DNA of 64,000 bases from an uncultured Gammaproteobacteria bacterium. GTDB taxonomy: Bacteria; Pseudomonadota; Gammaproteobacteria; Pseudomonadales; Azotimanducaceae. The stretch covers positions 1-64,000 of the forward strand of contig CAJWQG010000016.1 in assembly GCA_913045175.1 (NCBI GenBank), in the 5' to 3' direction. Made by a program: the position numbers and the translations under genes. The notes under the pieces are model-generated. The model saw only the letters and a program-made list of their open reading frames with translations. It did no database searches and was not told where the DNA came from. The stretch's first letter is position 1, and every line of letters starts with the position of its first letter. Below, piece by piece: positions 19,063 to 28,563 of the stretch.

Positions 19063-20925
19063 CTAATCGATTAGTTCAATACGTGCGGCCTTCTCTTCGT
19101 CGTACCACCAGGCGGCAGGGAAGCTGGTTCGAATCTCGGCGTCGAACGGTGGTCGGCCGAATTTGTCCCAGTAGACGACGCTGGGTCCCTCTACTGCCCT
19201 TAGCGGGATAATGCCAAAGTTCCACATAAGAACTCGGTCCAGCGCTCTTCCTGATGCAATCAACTCCTCTCTCGAGCGCGCACCCATTAGGCGAATTACC
19301 ATTTCATCAGCTGCCGCGCTTTCGATGCCGGTTAGATTTCTTGTATTCGACAATTGAGCGTTCTTTGAATCCCAGTAGGAGACAATTTCCACGCCAGGGG
19401 GCTGGGCGACGCCGAGCTGTCCAAAGCGGATGTCGAAATCGAAGCTCCGCATCAGGTTAACGAACTGTGCCGATTCCACCAGGCGTATTTGTGGCACGAA
19501 CCCAAGTCGGCGCAGTTCATCGATATAGGGAAGGATCGTACGCTTTTGACCGGCAGTCTGGATAACGAACGATAATGTCAGCTGTTCTCCGTCTGCGTTG
19601 GTGAGAATGCTGTCGCGAATAGACCAACCGGCTTCCTGCAGAAGTTTTCGTGCTTTCAATAGTGCGCTGCGGTTGTGTCCCATAGCCGGTGAGACTGGTC
19701 GTTGCAGAGGTTCTGTAAACAATCGGTCGGGAAGGTCGTCGCGAAACGGTTCCAGCAAGGCGAGTTCGGCTTCGCTGGGTAAGCCTTCGGCAGAGAATTT
19801 AGCAGGAGCAAAGTGGCTATAAGGTTTGATGAATATATTCTGGTTGATAACACGGTGGTACCAGTCGTAGTTGAACGCCAATACTAGGGCTTCTCTTACT
19901 CTTATGTCTTGCAGATGCTTTCGTCGTTGATTGATCACCAGACCTTGCAGCAGGCCCACATAAAACTGATAAGTGTGCTTACGCTTTATGATCCAGCCTT
20001 TGTCGCTGGCAGGAATGTCATAACCTTCAAACCAGTATCGTGGGTCTCCCTCCATTGTGTAGTCAATCAGACCCTTGCGGAACGCTTCTCGGGCTACCGT
20101 CGAGTCACGGTAAAACTCGTAACGAAAAATATCGAAGTTATGGCGACCGCGGTGAGGGCCAATATTGCGCCCCCAGTAGTCCGGTACGCGTTCATAAACC
20201 AGATAACGAGATTGCTTGAATTCCTTTATGCGATACGGGCCACTACCTAGTGGTGGGGTCAAGGTTGTTTTGGTGTTGTCGTGTTCGAGCCAATAATGCT
20301 CTGGCAGAATAGAGAGTTTTCCCAGACTAGAAATTACACCGGCGTTCAGTCCGTTCTTGTCGTTCAGATGGATAGTAAATTCACGGTCTGTGTGGATTTC
20401 GACCGAATCCACCATGCCGAAAGCTGCTTGCAGATTGAAACCTGAATTGTTTGCGATGTGTTCAAAGGTAAACCTTACGTCCCTCGATGTGACTGGCACG
20501 CCATCGTGCCACCTTGCTTCCGGCTGCAACCGAAATCGCACCCAGGTGAAATCGTCGGCGACCATCACTTCTTTGCAGAGGCTGCAATAAAACGTGCCGA
20601 TTTCATCATCAGAGGCTGAGAAAAGGCCGTCATAGAAAAACGGTTGTGATGAGAACAGGTGCTGTACACCGGGTGGAACATTTCCTTTGGCTAGGTAGGG
20701 TGTAAACGAATTCCAGTTGTCGTCCGTGGCAAGTACTATTGTGCCGCCTTTGGGTGCATCGGGATTGACGTAGTCGTAATGAGTGAAACCGGGTGGATAC
20801 TTGAATTCACCGAAGTACGAGACGCCGTGCTTCCACGACGGTTCTGCGATAGTGCATGTCGCGTGTGTGACAAGAAGCGGCGCCAAGAATAATGCAATTT
20901 TCAGTGCAAAAAAACGTACGATCAG
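19063..20925 (-). CDS. YejA-like extracellular solute-binding protein, family 5 (oligopeptide-type)
   Basis: About 620 residues. The mature start (GVSYFGEFKYPPGFTHYDYV, NPDAPKGGTIVLATDDNWN) matches YejA-type periplasmic binding proteins, with VRFRLQPEARWHDGVPV and family-5 blocks later. The signal peptide IVRFFALKIALFLAPLLV lies upstream of the only canonical start near it (TTG 20886). Reading it needs CTG at 20925 or ATC at 20922, placed just after AGGGGAAG, so the start may be mutated or non-canonical. No permease or ATPase genes are adjacent. A paralogue is at 45950-47827. Confidence 0.8.
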   Translation of the reverse strand: MIVRFFALKIALFLAPLLVTHATCTIAEPSWKHGVSYFGEFKYPPGFTHYDYVNPDAPKGGTIVLATDDNWNSFTPYLAKGNVPPGVQHLFSSQPFFYDGLFSASDDEIGTFYCSLCKEVMVADDFTWVRFRLQPEARWHDGVPVTSRDVRFTFEHIANNSGFNLQAAFGMVDSVEIHTDREFTIHLNDKNGLNAGVISSLGKLSILPEHYWLEHDNTKTTLTPPLGSGPYRIKEFKQSRYLVYERVPDYWGRNIGPHRGRHNFDIFRYEFYRDSTVAREAFRKGLIDYTMEGDPRYWFEGYDIPASDKGWIIKRKHTYQFYVGLLQGLVINQRRKHLQDIRVREALVLAFNYDWYHRVINQNIFIKPYSHFAPAKFSAEGLPSEAELALLEPFRDDLPDRLFTEPLQRPVSPAMGHNRSALLKARKLLQEAGWSIRDSILTNADGEQLTLSFVIQTAGQKRTILPYIDELRRLGFVPQIRLVESAQFVNLMRSFDFDIRFGQLGVAQPPGVEIVSYWDSKNAQLSNTRNLTGIESAAADEMVIRLMGARSREELIASGRALDRVLMWNFGIIPLRAVEGPSVVYWDKFGRPPFDAEIRTSFPAAWWYDEEKAARIELID

Positions 20926-20977
20926 ACTTCCCCTATTCCCCGTACTTTGCCCGAGCCTTCGGTCGGCTCAGGCACTA

Positions 20978-20994
20978 GAGTATACGTTATACTC
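20978..20994. promoter_or_regulatory. 17-bp palindrome, candidate operator/promoter between divergent genes
   Basis: GAGTATA-CGT-TATACTC is a perfect 7-bp inverted repeat with a 3-base spacer, placed between the binding-protein gene (-) and the SDR gene (+, 35 bases to its start). It contains TATACT and TATAAC hexamers usable as -10 boxes on either strand. The size and symmetry suit a TetR- or GntR-type dimer. No regulator gene is adjacent. Confidence 0.5.
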
Positions 20995-21028
20995 GTTTCT
21001 TTTTGGACAAACGCTTTTTGGGGGCACA

Positions 21029-21805
21029 ATGGCGAGAACAGTATTGGTTACGGGCGGAGCGAGAGGCATTGGAAAAGGGATTGCCAAAGCATTTCTAGAG
21101 GCAGACCACAACGTCATGATTGCTGATCTTGCGGATCAGGGTGACTGGAATTACAAGCTGGCGTCGTCGGAAACGATGCGAGAAACCGTCGAGGAGTTAG
21201 GAGAGCTTGGTGAGATCGATGCCGTGGCGGTCAACGTTACCGATGCTGAGTCATGTAAGTCAGCCGTTTCTGCCACGCTGGAGCGTTTTGGCGCACTGGA
21301 TGTGCTGGCGAATAACGCCGGAATCATCACGAGTGGTCCCATCGATGAATTGACTGAGGCCGAGTGGGATAGTACCTACGAGGTGAATGTGAAAGGTATC
21401 TTTCACATGGTGAGAGCGGCGTTACCAGCACTAAAAGCATCTGACGACCCTGCCATCGTCAATACTTCGTCCATTTCTGGTTTGCGAGGCGGGCAAAACC
21501 ACTCCTCCTATTGTGGGTCGAAGTTTGCCGTCATCGGGATTACCCAGAGCCTGGCTCAGGAATTTTCACCTCACGGAATTCGCGTCAACGCAATTTGCCC
21601 CGGCATTATCGGCACCGCCATGTGGCACGACCATCTAATGAGAGACAAGAGCGAAGAAGAGTTCAATGCGCGGATGCAGGAGACCATTCCACTAGGGCGA
21701 CCACAGGCTGTGGAGGATATAGGTGAAGGCGTTGTGTACCTGGCAACCGCAACAAATGTCACGGGAATTTCCCATATCGTCGCTGGTGGGATTCTGATGT
21801 CCTAG
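21029..21805 (+). CDS. Short-chain dehydrogenase/reductase (SDR)
   Basis: 258 residues from ATG 21029, after a GGGGG Shine-Dalgarno. Classical SDR features: VTGGARGIGKGIA (cofactor loop), LANNAGI, the catalytic Ser in NTSSISG, Tyr-x-x-x-Lys in SYCGSKFAV, and CPGIIGTAM. NAD(P)-dependent oxidation of an alcohol; substrate unknown. An in-frame extension upstream to 20783 is unlikely because it crosses the promoter region. Confidence 0.9.
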   Translation: MARTVLVTGGARGIGKGIAKAFLEADHNVMIADLADQGDWNYKLASSETMRETVEELGELGEIDAVAVNVTDAESCKSAVSATLERFGALDVLANNAGIITSGPIDELTEAEWDSTYEVNVKGIFHMVRAALPALKASDDPAIVNTSSISGLRGGQNHSSYCGSKFAVIGITQSLAQEFSPHGIRVNAICPGIIGTAMWHDHLMRDKSEEEFNARMQETIPLGRPQAVEDIGEGVVYLATATNVTGISHIVAGGILMS

Positions 21806-21887
21806 CTTTGATGTCCTGGCGTTTGGAATCCCGAGTGTGGGATAATCGCGTCTCGCTCAAACCAATCAGATCAAAAGGGGTAGATCT

Positions 21888-22871
21888 ATGGCAAAGCAAC
21901 CTTCCAAGAAAGCGTTACAGGAAATTCACCTGAACATGGTGCGCATTAGACGCTTTGAAGAAACCGCCGGAAGGATGGCGGAAAACGGAAAGATACCTGG
22001 CGCATTACATCTATATGTCGGCGAGGAAGCAGTCGCTTCCGGAGTCATGCAGCACCTGACGGCCAAGGACCAGATAACCAGCACTCACAGGGGCCATGGA
22101 CACCTGATCGCTAAAGGGGGTGTATTTAAACTGATGTTTGCGGAACTGTTTGGAAAATCCACGGGTTATTGTGGAGGCAAGGGCGGCAGTATGCATGTGT
22201 GTGACATGAATGTAGGCATGTTGGGGGCGAATGGCATTGTGGGGGGAGGGCCTCCCATCGCCATGGGCGCGGCTTTTTCTAACAAGTTCCGAAAAACGAA
22301 AGACGTCGCAGTATGTTTCTTTGGTGACGGTGCATCAAACGAAGGTAGCTTTCACGAAGCAGCCAATATGGCAGCCCTGTATAAGCTGCCTTGCCTCTTT
22401 GTTTGTGAGAACAATGGATACGGTGAATATACGAAGCAGGCTAATCACCAGGCGATTGTAGACGTTGCAGACCGAGCAGCCGGTTACGGCATGCCTGGCG
22501 TGATCGTCGATGGTATGGACGTAATGGCGGTATATGAGGCCGCTGGCGAGGCGGTTGACCAGGCCAGGAAGGGCGGCGGTCCAACCCTGTTGGAGTTCAA
22601 GACCTATCGATTTTATGATCATGTTGGTGTGCGCGGCATGGGGCTCACCTATCGCGCCGATGAAGAACTGGAAATATGGAAAGCCAGGGACCCCATCGAT
22701 TTGTTCGAGAAGAACCTTATTGATCTGAAGGTAATGACCCAGAGGAAAATCGACAACGTGTATGCTGCAGTCGATGCAGAACTAGAGGAAGCTGTCGAGT
22801 TTGCGGAACAGAGTCCGTACCCGGATCCTGCGGAGTTGCTCGATAACGTTTACTGGGAAGAGGGGGCCTAG
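21888..22871 (+). CDS. acoA: Thiamine-PP 2-oxoacid/acetoin dehydrogenase E1 alpha subunit
   Basis: 327 residues. TPP-binding motif CFFGDGASNEGSFHEAANMA...CENNGYGEY, preceded by GGKGGSMHV and THRGHGHLIAKGG. With the following gene it forms the alpha2beta2 E1 that decarboxylates a 2-oxoacid or cleaves acetoin. The order E1a-E1b-AcoX-E2-E3 and the AcoX gene point to an acetoin-type complex rather than pyruvate dehydrogenase; this is inference from context. Confidence 0.85.
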   Translation: MAKQPSKKALQEIHLNMVRIRRFEETAGRMAENGKIPGALHLYVGEEAVASGVMQHLTAKDQITSTHRGHGHLIAKGGVFKLMFAELFGKSTGYCGGKGGSMHVCDMNVGMLGANGIVGGGPPIAMGAAFSNKFRKTKDVAVCFFGDGASNEGSFHEAANMAALYKLPCLFVCENNGYGEYTKQANHQAIVDVADRAAGYGMPGVIVDGMDVMAVYEAAGEAVDQARKGGGPTLLEFKTYRFYDHVGVRGMGLTYRADEELEIWKARDPIDLFEKNLIDLKVMTQRKIDNVYAAVDAELEEAVEFAEQSPYPDPAELLDNVYWEEGA

Positions 22872-22873
22872 TC

Positions 22874-23875
22874 ATGTCAGAAGCAGAACAATTAGAACCA
22901 AGAAAGTTAACCTATCTCGCTGCGATCACCGAAGGGGTGAGTGAGGTATTAAAGGAACAGGACAATGCTTTTCTTGCCGGAGAGGACGTTGCCGGCGCGG
23001 GAAGTGTGTTTGGGATCTTTGGCGGATTACTGGACGAGTTTGGTCCGAAACGTGTGATCGACACACCTATTTCAGAAAAGGGCATCATTGGTCTGGGCGT
23101 GGGTGCATCTGCAACAGGATGTAGGCCCATCGTAGATATCATGTTCATGGACTTCATGGGAGAGTGCATGGATGAGATCACCAATCAGATGGCCAAAATG
23201 CGATTTATGTTCGGTGGCGCCGTTAATCTGCCTGTTACGGTAACGACGATGTCAGGGGGCGGGCGCAACCTTGCTGCGCAGCATTCACAATGCCTCGAAG
23301 CATGGTTAGCACATTTGCCTGGGATCAAGGTCGTGATGCCTGCAACGCCTTATGATGCAAAGGGGCTGATCATTGCTGCAACGAGGGACAACAATCCGGT
23401 ATTCGTTGTGTTGAGCAAAATGTTGGTGGCCGAAGAGGGTGAAGTGCCTGAAGGCGCCTACGAAGTAGAGATCGGCAAGGCGGCTATTGCAAAGGAAGGC
23501 GGCGATTTTACGATTGTTGCCCATGGTCGAATGCTTCATGAAGCGCTGTCAGCTGCAACACAACTCAAGGCGCTGGGTGTTGATGTGGAAGTTATAGATC
23601 CGCGGAGTATCCAGCCCTTTGATACCCAAACGGTCATCGATTCAATCAAGAAAACGCATCGTGCTCTGGTTGTCCATGAGGCAGTGCAGTTTGGCGGCAT
23701 CGGCGGAGAGATTGTCGCGCAGATTCAAGAGCTGGCTTTTGACTATCTGGATGCGCCAATAGGACGCCTGGGTGCGCCTTTCTCACCGGTACCGTTTAGT
23801 CCTGTATTGGAGAACGTATATATTCCGAACGCAGACAGGATTGTGGAGAAAGTAAAAGAGACACTCGGCCTCTAG
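22874..23875 (+). CDS. acoB: Thiamine-PP 2-oxoacid/acetoin dehydrogenase E1 beta subunit
   Basis: 333 residues, starting two bases after the alpha subunit stop. Features of transketolase-like E1 beta: GEDVAGAGSVFGIFGG, DTPISEKGIIGLGVGAS, QHSQCLEAWLAHLPG and VVHEAVQFGGIGGEI. It supplies the active-site half that contacts TPP and the E2 lipoyl domain. Translational coupling with acoA is likely. Confidence 0.88.
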   Translation: MSEAEQLEPRKLTYLAAITEGVSEVLKEQDNAFLAGEDVAGAGSVFGIFGGLLDEFGPKRVIDTPISEKGIIGLGVGASATGCRPIVDIMFMDFMGECMDEITNQMAKMRFMFGGAVNLPVTVTTMSGGGRNLAAQHSQCLEAWLAHLPGIKVVMPATPYDAKGLIIAATRDNNPVFVVLSKMLVAEEGEVPEGAYEVEIGKAAIAKEGGDFTIVAHGRMLHEALSAATQLKALGVDVEVIDPRSIQPFDTQTVIDSIKKTHRALVVHEAVQFGGIGGEIVAQIQELAFDYLDAPIGRLGAPFSPVPFSPVLENVYIPNADRIVEKVKETLGL

Positions 23876-23882
23876 AGGTTTC

Positions 23883-24875
23883 TTGACTGTGTCCGCATCG
23901 ATCGGGATTGTAGCCAATCCGGCATCCGGTAAGGATGTTCGCCGTCTGGCGGCTCAGGCTTCCGTGTTCGACAATCGAGAGAAAGCAGCGATTGTCAGCC
24001 GTGCAGTGACTGGTGCTGTTAGTGCGGGCGCACGATCGTTCATCTACGTGGATGACACCCACAACATTGCATCTAGTGCGACCCTGTCTTTGCCATCCTG
24101 TTGTAGCGTAGAGAAGGTCGACAGCATTAAGACGTCGAGCAGCCTGGATACGATTCGAGGAGCTGAGGCGTTATCGAAAACGGATTGCATTGCGACGATG
24201 ATTCTCGGTGGGGACGGCACCAGTCGGGCATTTGTTAAGGGTTGGCGTGATGCGGTGTTGTTGCCTGTGTCGACCGGTACTAACAATGTGTTTCCCCGTT
24301 TCGCAGAAGCAACGGTGGCAGGCGCGGCGCTTGGCGTGTTGGCTGCCGGAGGTGTGCAACTGGAAGAGGTTGTCATGCCAGTAAAGATCATCGATATAGA
24401 AATTGAAGGTGAAGAACCCGATATTGCGCTAATTGATGCTGTGGCAACCAGTGACCAGTTTGTTGGTAGCCGGGCGCTGCTTGATGCAAGTGCGCTCAAG
24501 AAGATTTTTTTAACGCGGGCGGAGCCCGCGGCAGTAGGAATGACGTCTGTTGGTGGTCTTCTAATGCCGGTAACCACCGATGAAGATAGTGGGTTGGTAT
24601 TAGACGTGTCTGAGTCAGGTACGCTGGTTCATGCGCCGATTGCACCGGGGATGTTCCAGTCTGTCTCGATTGGTTCGGTGAACAAGGTTTCGTTCGATGA
24701 GCTTGTGGAATTGCAGGGACCCTGTGTCCTGGCATTTGATGGTGAACGGGAAAGGGTTCTCAAGGCTGGCCAAAAGGCGACGATGAGCGTTTCCAGAAAT
24801 GGCCCGGGAGTTCTTAACATTGAAAAAACAATGCAACTGGCGGCGGAACGACAGTTGTTCAAGGTAGTGGAGTAA
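23883..24875 (+). CDS. acoX: AcoX-like protein (NAD kinase-like fold)
   Basis: 330 residues from TTG 23883, with AGAGG six bases upstream. It has the ATP-NAD kinase signature ILGGDGTSRAF and the start IGIVANPASGKD typical of AcoX, a protein of unsettled function that occurs specifically inside acetoin dehydrogenase operons. Its presence between E1 beta and E2 is the strongest argument that this is an acetoin-type cluster. The kinase activity is not demonstrated for the family, to my knowledge. Confidence 0.8.
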   Translation: MTVSASIGIVANPASGKDVRRLAAQASVFDNREKAAIVSRAVTGAVSAGARSFIYVDDTHNIASSATLSLPSCCSVEKVDSIKTSSSLDTIRGAEALSKTDCIATMILGGDGTSRAFVKGWRDAVLLPVSTGTNNVFPRFAEATVAGAALGVLAAGGVQLEEVVMPVKIIDIEIEGEEPDIALIDAVATSDQFVGSRALLDASALKKIFLTRAEPAAVGMTSVGGLLMPVTTDEDSGLVLDVSESGTLVHAPIAPGMFQSVSIGSVNKVSFDELVELQGPCVLAFDGERERVLKAGQKATMSVSRNGPGVLNIEKTMQLAAERQLFKVVE

Positions 24876-24877
24876 TC

Positions 24878-26239
24878 ATGCCAAAAGAGATTTATCTGCT
24901 GAAAGTTGGAATGACCATGACAGAAGGTCTGGTCTCGGAATGGTACATCGCCGATGGTGATCAGGTTAAGAAGGGGGAGATGCTGTACGCCCTTGAAACC
25001 GAGAAGGTCAACATGGATGTTGATGCCGAGTACGACGGCACCGTAAAACATCTGGTCCCGGTGGCGCAGGCCATGGAACCTGGCGATGTGGTTGGTTTTA
25101 TCTTCGAGGCAGGCGAGGAAATTCCTGCGGATATTGGCGCAGTGCCTGCGGCCGCTAATGCGACTGCTCCCGTGGAGGCTGCACCGGAACCGAAGGCACA
25201 ACCAGCGGCTGCACAGCCGGCTGCGCGCAACGCTTCTGATGGCAGAGTAAAGTCATCGCCGGCGGCGCGCCGTCTCGCTGGAGAATTGGGCGTCGACTAC
25301 ACGACACTTGCCGGGACAGGACCGGGAGGAAGAATCATTGAAGCAGATGTACAAGCGGCCAGTGCAGGAGGCGCGCCTGTGGCAGCTGTCCCGAGTAATG
25401 TCAAAGCTTCACCCCTGGCGAAACGTCTTGCAGAACAGAAGGGTGTCAACCTTGCGTTGGTCAAAGGCACGGGCCCCGGCGGTCGAATTGTCGAGGCAGA
25501 TATTGAAGCCGCGGCAGCAGCGCCTAGTGCGGCGCCTGTTTCAGGTCCGAGTGCGGGAGAGACTATTCCCCTTAGAGGTATGCGCAAAACGATTGCGCAA
25601 AGAATGTATTCCAGTGTTCAGGGCAGCGCGCAGCTCACCATGGATATGGAAGCGCCAATGGACGACACCGTTAGACTGCGCGAATCGCTCATTGAGGAGT
25701 GGCAGAACGAACAGATAAGACCGACCTATACAGATCTTGTGGTGAAGGCGGTTGCCAAGGCGCTTAAGTCTCATCCTCAGATGAATAGTCAGTTTGGCGA
25801 AACCGAGATTACCCTGCTTACCGACATTAACGTCGGAATTGCGGTGGCAGTGGAGGATGGTCTGGTGGTCCCCGTTGTACGAAATGCGGCTGACTTATCG
25901 GTTAAGGAAATCGCGATTGAGAGCAGTCGTCTTGCATCGCTTGCGCGGGATGGTGCCCTTGGTCTGGATGATTACGCGGGTGGTACCTTTACGGTGAGTG
26001 CGCTAGGAATGTACGGCGTGGATTCGTTCACGCCCATTATTAACGAACCCCAGGCGGGGATTCTGGGTGTCAACCGTATCTACGACGGTGTGGAATGGGA
26101 GGACGATCGGCCGGTCAAGTCGAAGAAAATGAATCTTTCCCTTACCTGGGATCATCGCGTGTTGGATGGCGCACCCGCGGCTGAGTTCCTCAAAGAGGTT
26201 TGCATCCTATTGGCTAACCCCTTCCGATTGTTGGTGTAA
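24878..26239 (+). CDS. acoC: Dihydrolipoamide acyltransferase E2 with two peripheral-subunit-binding domains
   Basis: 453 residues. A lipoyl domain (1-75) has the lipoylated Lys43 in LETEKVNMDV. An Ala/Pro linker is followed by two adjacent E3/E1-binding domains at about 126-158 and 177-209, each ending TGPGGRI(I/V)EAD. The catalytic domain from about 225 ends with WDHRVLDGAPAAEF, whose His426/Asp430 are the acyltransferase residues. Two binding domains in a row is unusual; most E2 proteins have one. It overlaps the next start by one base (TAATG). Confidence 0.88.
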   Translation: MPKEIYLLKVGMTMTEGLVSEWYIADGDQVKKGEMLYALETEKVNMDVDAEYDGTVKHLVPVAQAMEPGDVVGFIFEAGEEIPADIGAVPAAANATAPVEAAPEPKAQPAAAQPAARNASDGRVKSSPAARRLAGELGVDYTTLAGTGPGGRIIEADVQAASAGGAPVAAVPSNVKASPLAKRLAEQKGVNLALVKGTGPGGRIVEADIEAAAAAPSAAPVSGPSAGETIPLRGMRKTIAQRMYSSVQGSAQLTMDMEAPMDDTVRLRESLIEEWQNEQIRPTYTDLVVKAVAKALKSHPQMNSQFGETEITLLTDINVGIAVAVEDGLVVPVVRNAADLSVKEIAIESSRLASLARDGALGLDDYAGGTFTVSALGMYGVDSFTPIINEPQAGILGVNRIYDGVEWEDDRPVKSKKMNLSLTWDHRVLDGAPAAEFLKEVCILLANPFRLLV

Positions 26240-27615
26240 TGCGGATGGCAGATAAAGTAGACATTCTGGTTATTGGTGGTGGACCTGGCGGATACACGGC
26301 GGCGATCAGAGCCGTGCAGCTTGGGTTTACGGTAGCGCTTGCAGAGAAAGACGAACTTGGCGGAGTCTGTCTCAATTGGGGTTGCATACCGACCAAGTCG
26401 CTACTTCATGCTGCTGACGTGTTACGTGAAATAAACACGGCTGGACAACTCGGCATCGAGGTTGGCGAACCGAAGATTGATCTTTCGAAAATGGTAAAAC
26501 GGTCTCGTCGGGTGGCATCGCGGCTTAGTAAAGGTGTTCAGCACCTGATGAAGAAGAATGCGATTCAGGTCATTAAGGGTGACGCCGTTTTTGTAGATAA
26601 GAGTGTAGATAAGAATACTGTTCAGATCGGTGGTGAAACGATCACTGCCGAGAACGTGATTATCGCGACAGGTGCGCGGCCGAAAAACCTGCCACATATA
26701 GAGGTGGATGGAGATCGAATCTGGGATGCACGCTCGGCGATGACCCCGGCTTTCATGCCTGAGAAGTTGTTGATCGTTGGTGCAGGCGCGATCGGTGTCG
26801 AGTTCGCGAGTTTCTACAATACACTCGGCGTCGATGTCACGCTGGTGGAGATACTCGATCAGATCCTTCCGGTTGAGGATGCTGAGATCGCACAGGCGGC
26901 AGAGCAGGCCTTTAAGAAACAGGGAATCGAGGTATTGACCAGTACTGGGGTCGATTCTGTGAAGACAAAGAAGAATGGTCTTGTCGCTGAAATATCTGGC
27001 GAGGCACAAGACTTCGATGCGCTCATTCTTTCTGTGGGAGTCCAGGGCAATATTGAAGGACTCGATCTACCGGGTGTTAGCCATGAGTCAGGGTTCATTA
27101 CTGTGGACGCGACCCAACAAACTTCCGTTAACGGAATCTATGCGATTGGTGATGTCGCCGGTGCGCCTTGTCTTGCGCACAAGGCGAGCCACGAAGCGAT
27201 TATTGCGGTCGAATCAATCGCCGGTATGAATGCACATGCACTAAATAAACAACGGGTACCTGGTTGTACCTATAGTCATCCTCAGGTTGCGAGCATCGGT
27301 TTAACCGAGGCCCAGGCGGCCGAACAGGTTGAAATTCGCGTCGGTAAATTTCCGCTACTTGCCAACGGCAAGGCCATCGCAATTAATGATTCGGAAGGGC
27401 TCATTAAAACGGTATTTGACCGTGAAACGGGTGCGCTGGTGGGTGCCCATATGGTCGGCCCGGGTGTCACAGAGATGATTCAGGGATTCGCTATCGCGAT
27501 GGGTCTTGAAACCACAGAACAGGAATTGCTGGAAACCGTGTTTCCACATCCCACCCTATCGGAAGCGATGCACGAAGCAGTGCTTTCCGCATTTGATCGC
27601 ACGATTAACCTGTAG
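26239..27615 (+). CDS. lpdA: Dihydrolipoamide dehydrogenase (E3)
   Basis: 458 residues; starts ATG 26239 overlapping the E2 stop (a second in-frame ATG at 26245 is equally possible). VIGGGPGGYTAAIRA binds FAD; GGVCLNWGCIPTKS contains the redox disulfide Cys pair; the second Rossmann loop is IVGAGAIGVEFASF; the C-terminal VFPHPTLSEAMHEA provides the His-Glu dyad. It reoxidises dihydrolipoyl groups of the E2 with NAD. A dedicated E3 fits an acetoin-type operon. Confidence 0.92.
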   Translation: MRMADKVDILVIGGGPGGYTAAIRAVQLGFTVALAEKDELGGVCLNWGCIPTKSLLHAADVLREINTAGQLGIEVGEPKIDLSKMVKRSRRVASRLSKGVQHLMKKNAIQVIKGDAVFVDKSVDKNTVQIGGETITAENVIIATGARPKNLPHIEVDGDRIWDARSAMTPAFMPEKLLIVGAGAIGVEFASFYNTLGVDVTLVEILDQILPVEDAEIAQAAEQAFKKQGIEVLTSTGVDSVKTKKNGLVAEISGEAQDFDALILSVGVQGNIEGLDLPGVSHESGFITVDATQQTSVNGIYAIGDVAGAPCLAHKASHEAIIAVESIAGMNAHALNKQRVPGCTYSHPQVASIGLTEAQAAEQVEIRVGKFPLLANGKAIAINDSEGLIKTVFDRETGALVGAHMVGPGVTEMIQGFAIAMGLETTEQELLETVFPHPTLSEAMHEAVLSAFDRTINL

Positions 27616-28557
27616 ATGAAATACGGGTGCTACTTACCGACACGGGGACCACTGGCAGAGCCTGAAGTGCTTGCGGAACTGGTGCGCAGCGGCGAGTCCA
27701 TCGGATTCAATACCATTGTCATCGCTGACCACATCGTGTTTCCGGTCGAGGTTGAGTCGAAGTATCCCTACACGCTGGATGGAGGGTTCCCAGGTCAGGA
27801 GGACGTCCTCGAGCAGCACGCACTGATGGCGTTTGTTGCGGGCATCACTGAAAGTTCCAGGCTGGTGACCAGCGTCATGATCGTGCCCCACAGGAATCCG
27901 GTTGTTACTGCGAAAACCCTTGCTACCATCGACGTCCTGTCGAAGGGGCGGGTGACAGTAGGTGTAGGCGTTGGCTGGATGCGTGAAGAATTCCAGGCAC
28001 TCTGCGCTGCAGACTTTGACCAGCGAGGCAAAGTTACTGATGAGTATCTTGAGATCTTCAAGAAGTGTTGGACTGAGAATCCTGTTTCTCATCAGGGTGA
28101 GTTTTATTCCTTCAATGCATTACATTGCATGCCGCACCCGATTCAGAAACCATATCCGCCAATCTGGATCGGTGGTCACAGTAATCCGGCATTAAGACGG
28201 GTAGCGAAACTTGGTGATGGTTGGCACCCGGTGGGAGCGACGGCAGCTTCACCGCTGCCACCAGATGAGTTCCAGGGATTGTTGGAAAAGCTGAAGCGTT
28301 TGATGGATGCGGAGGGGCGCGACTACGAGTCACTGACTATTTCTCTAAAGGCGCCCTCCTATGACCCTGGGCAGTTGCCGGATGGTCATGACCGACTACT
28401 TTTTACGGGTGAACCAGAGCAGATCGCGCAAGATCTTCGCACCTACGAGGCGATGGGTGTATCTGAACTGACATTCGATTTTCGTTGTCCGACGCTGTCG
28501 GAAACACTGGATCGGATGAGTCACTTTAAGAACGAGGTAGCGCCGCTGGTGAATTAA
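27616..28557 (+). CDS. LLM-class flavin/F420-dependent oxidoreductase, TIGR03619-like
   Basis: 313 residues, ATG directly after the lpdA stop. Luciferase-like barrel with GFNTIVIADHIVFP, RLVTSVMIVPHRNPV, KTLATIDVLSKGRVTVGVG and HPIQKPYPPIWIGG. The start MKYGCYLPTRGP is typical of F420-class members. As the sixth gene of the operon it may supply the complex with a substrate through a redox step; no direct evidence. Convergent with the amidohydrolase downstream. Confidence 0.83.
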   Translation: MKYGCYLPTRGPLAEPEVLAELVRSGESIGFNTIVIADHIVFPVEVESKYPYTLDGGFPGQEDVLEQHALMAFVAGITESSRLVTSVMIVPHRNPVVTAKTLATIDVLSKGRVTVGVGVGWMREEFQALCAADFDQRGKVTDEYLEIFKKCWTENPVSHQGEFYSFNALHCMPHPIQKPYPPIWIGGHSNPALRRVAKLGDGWHPVGATAASPLPPDEFQGLLEKLKRLMDAEGRDYESLTISLKAPSYDPGQLPDGHDRLLFTGEPEQIAQDLRTYEAMGVSELTFDFRCPTLSETLDRMSHFKNEVAPLVN

Positions 28558-28563
28558 CGAGAG

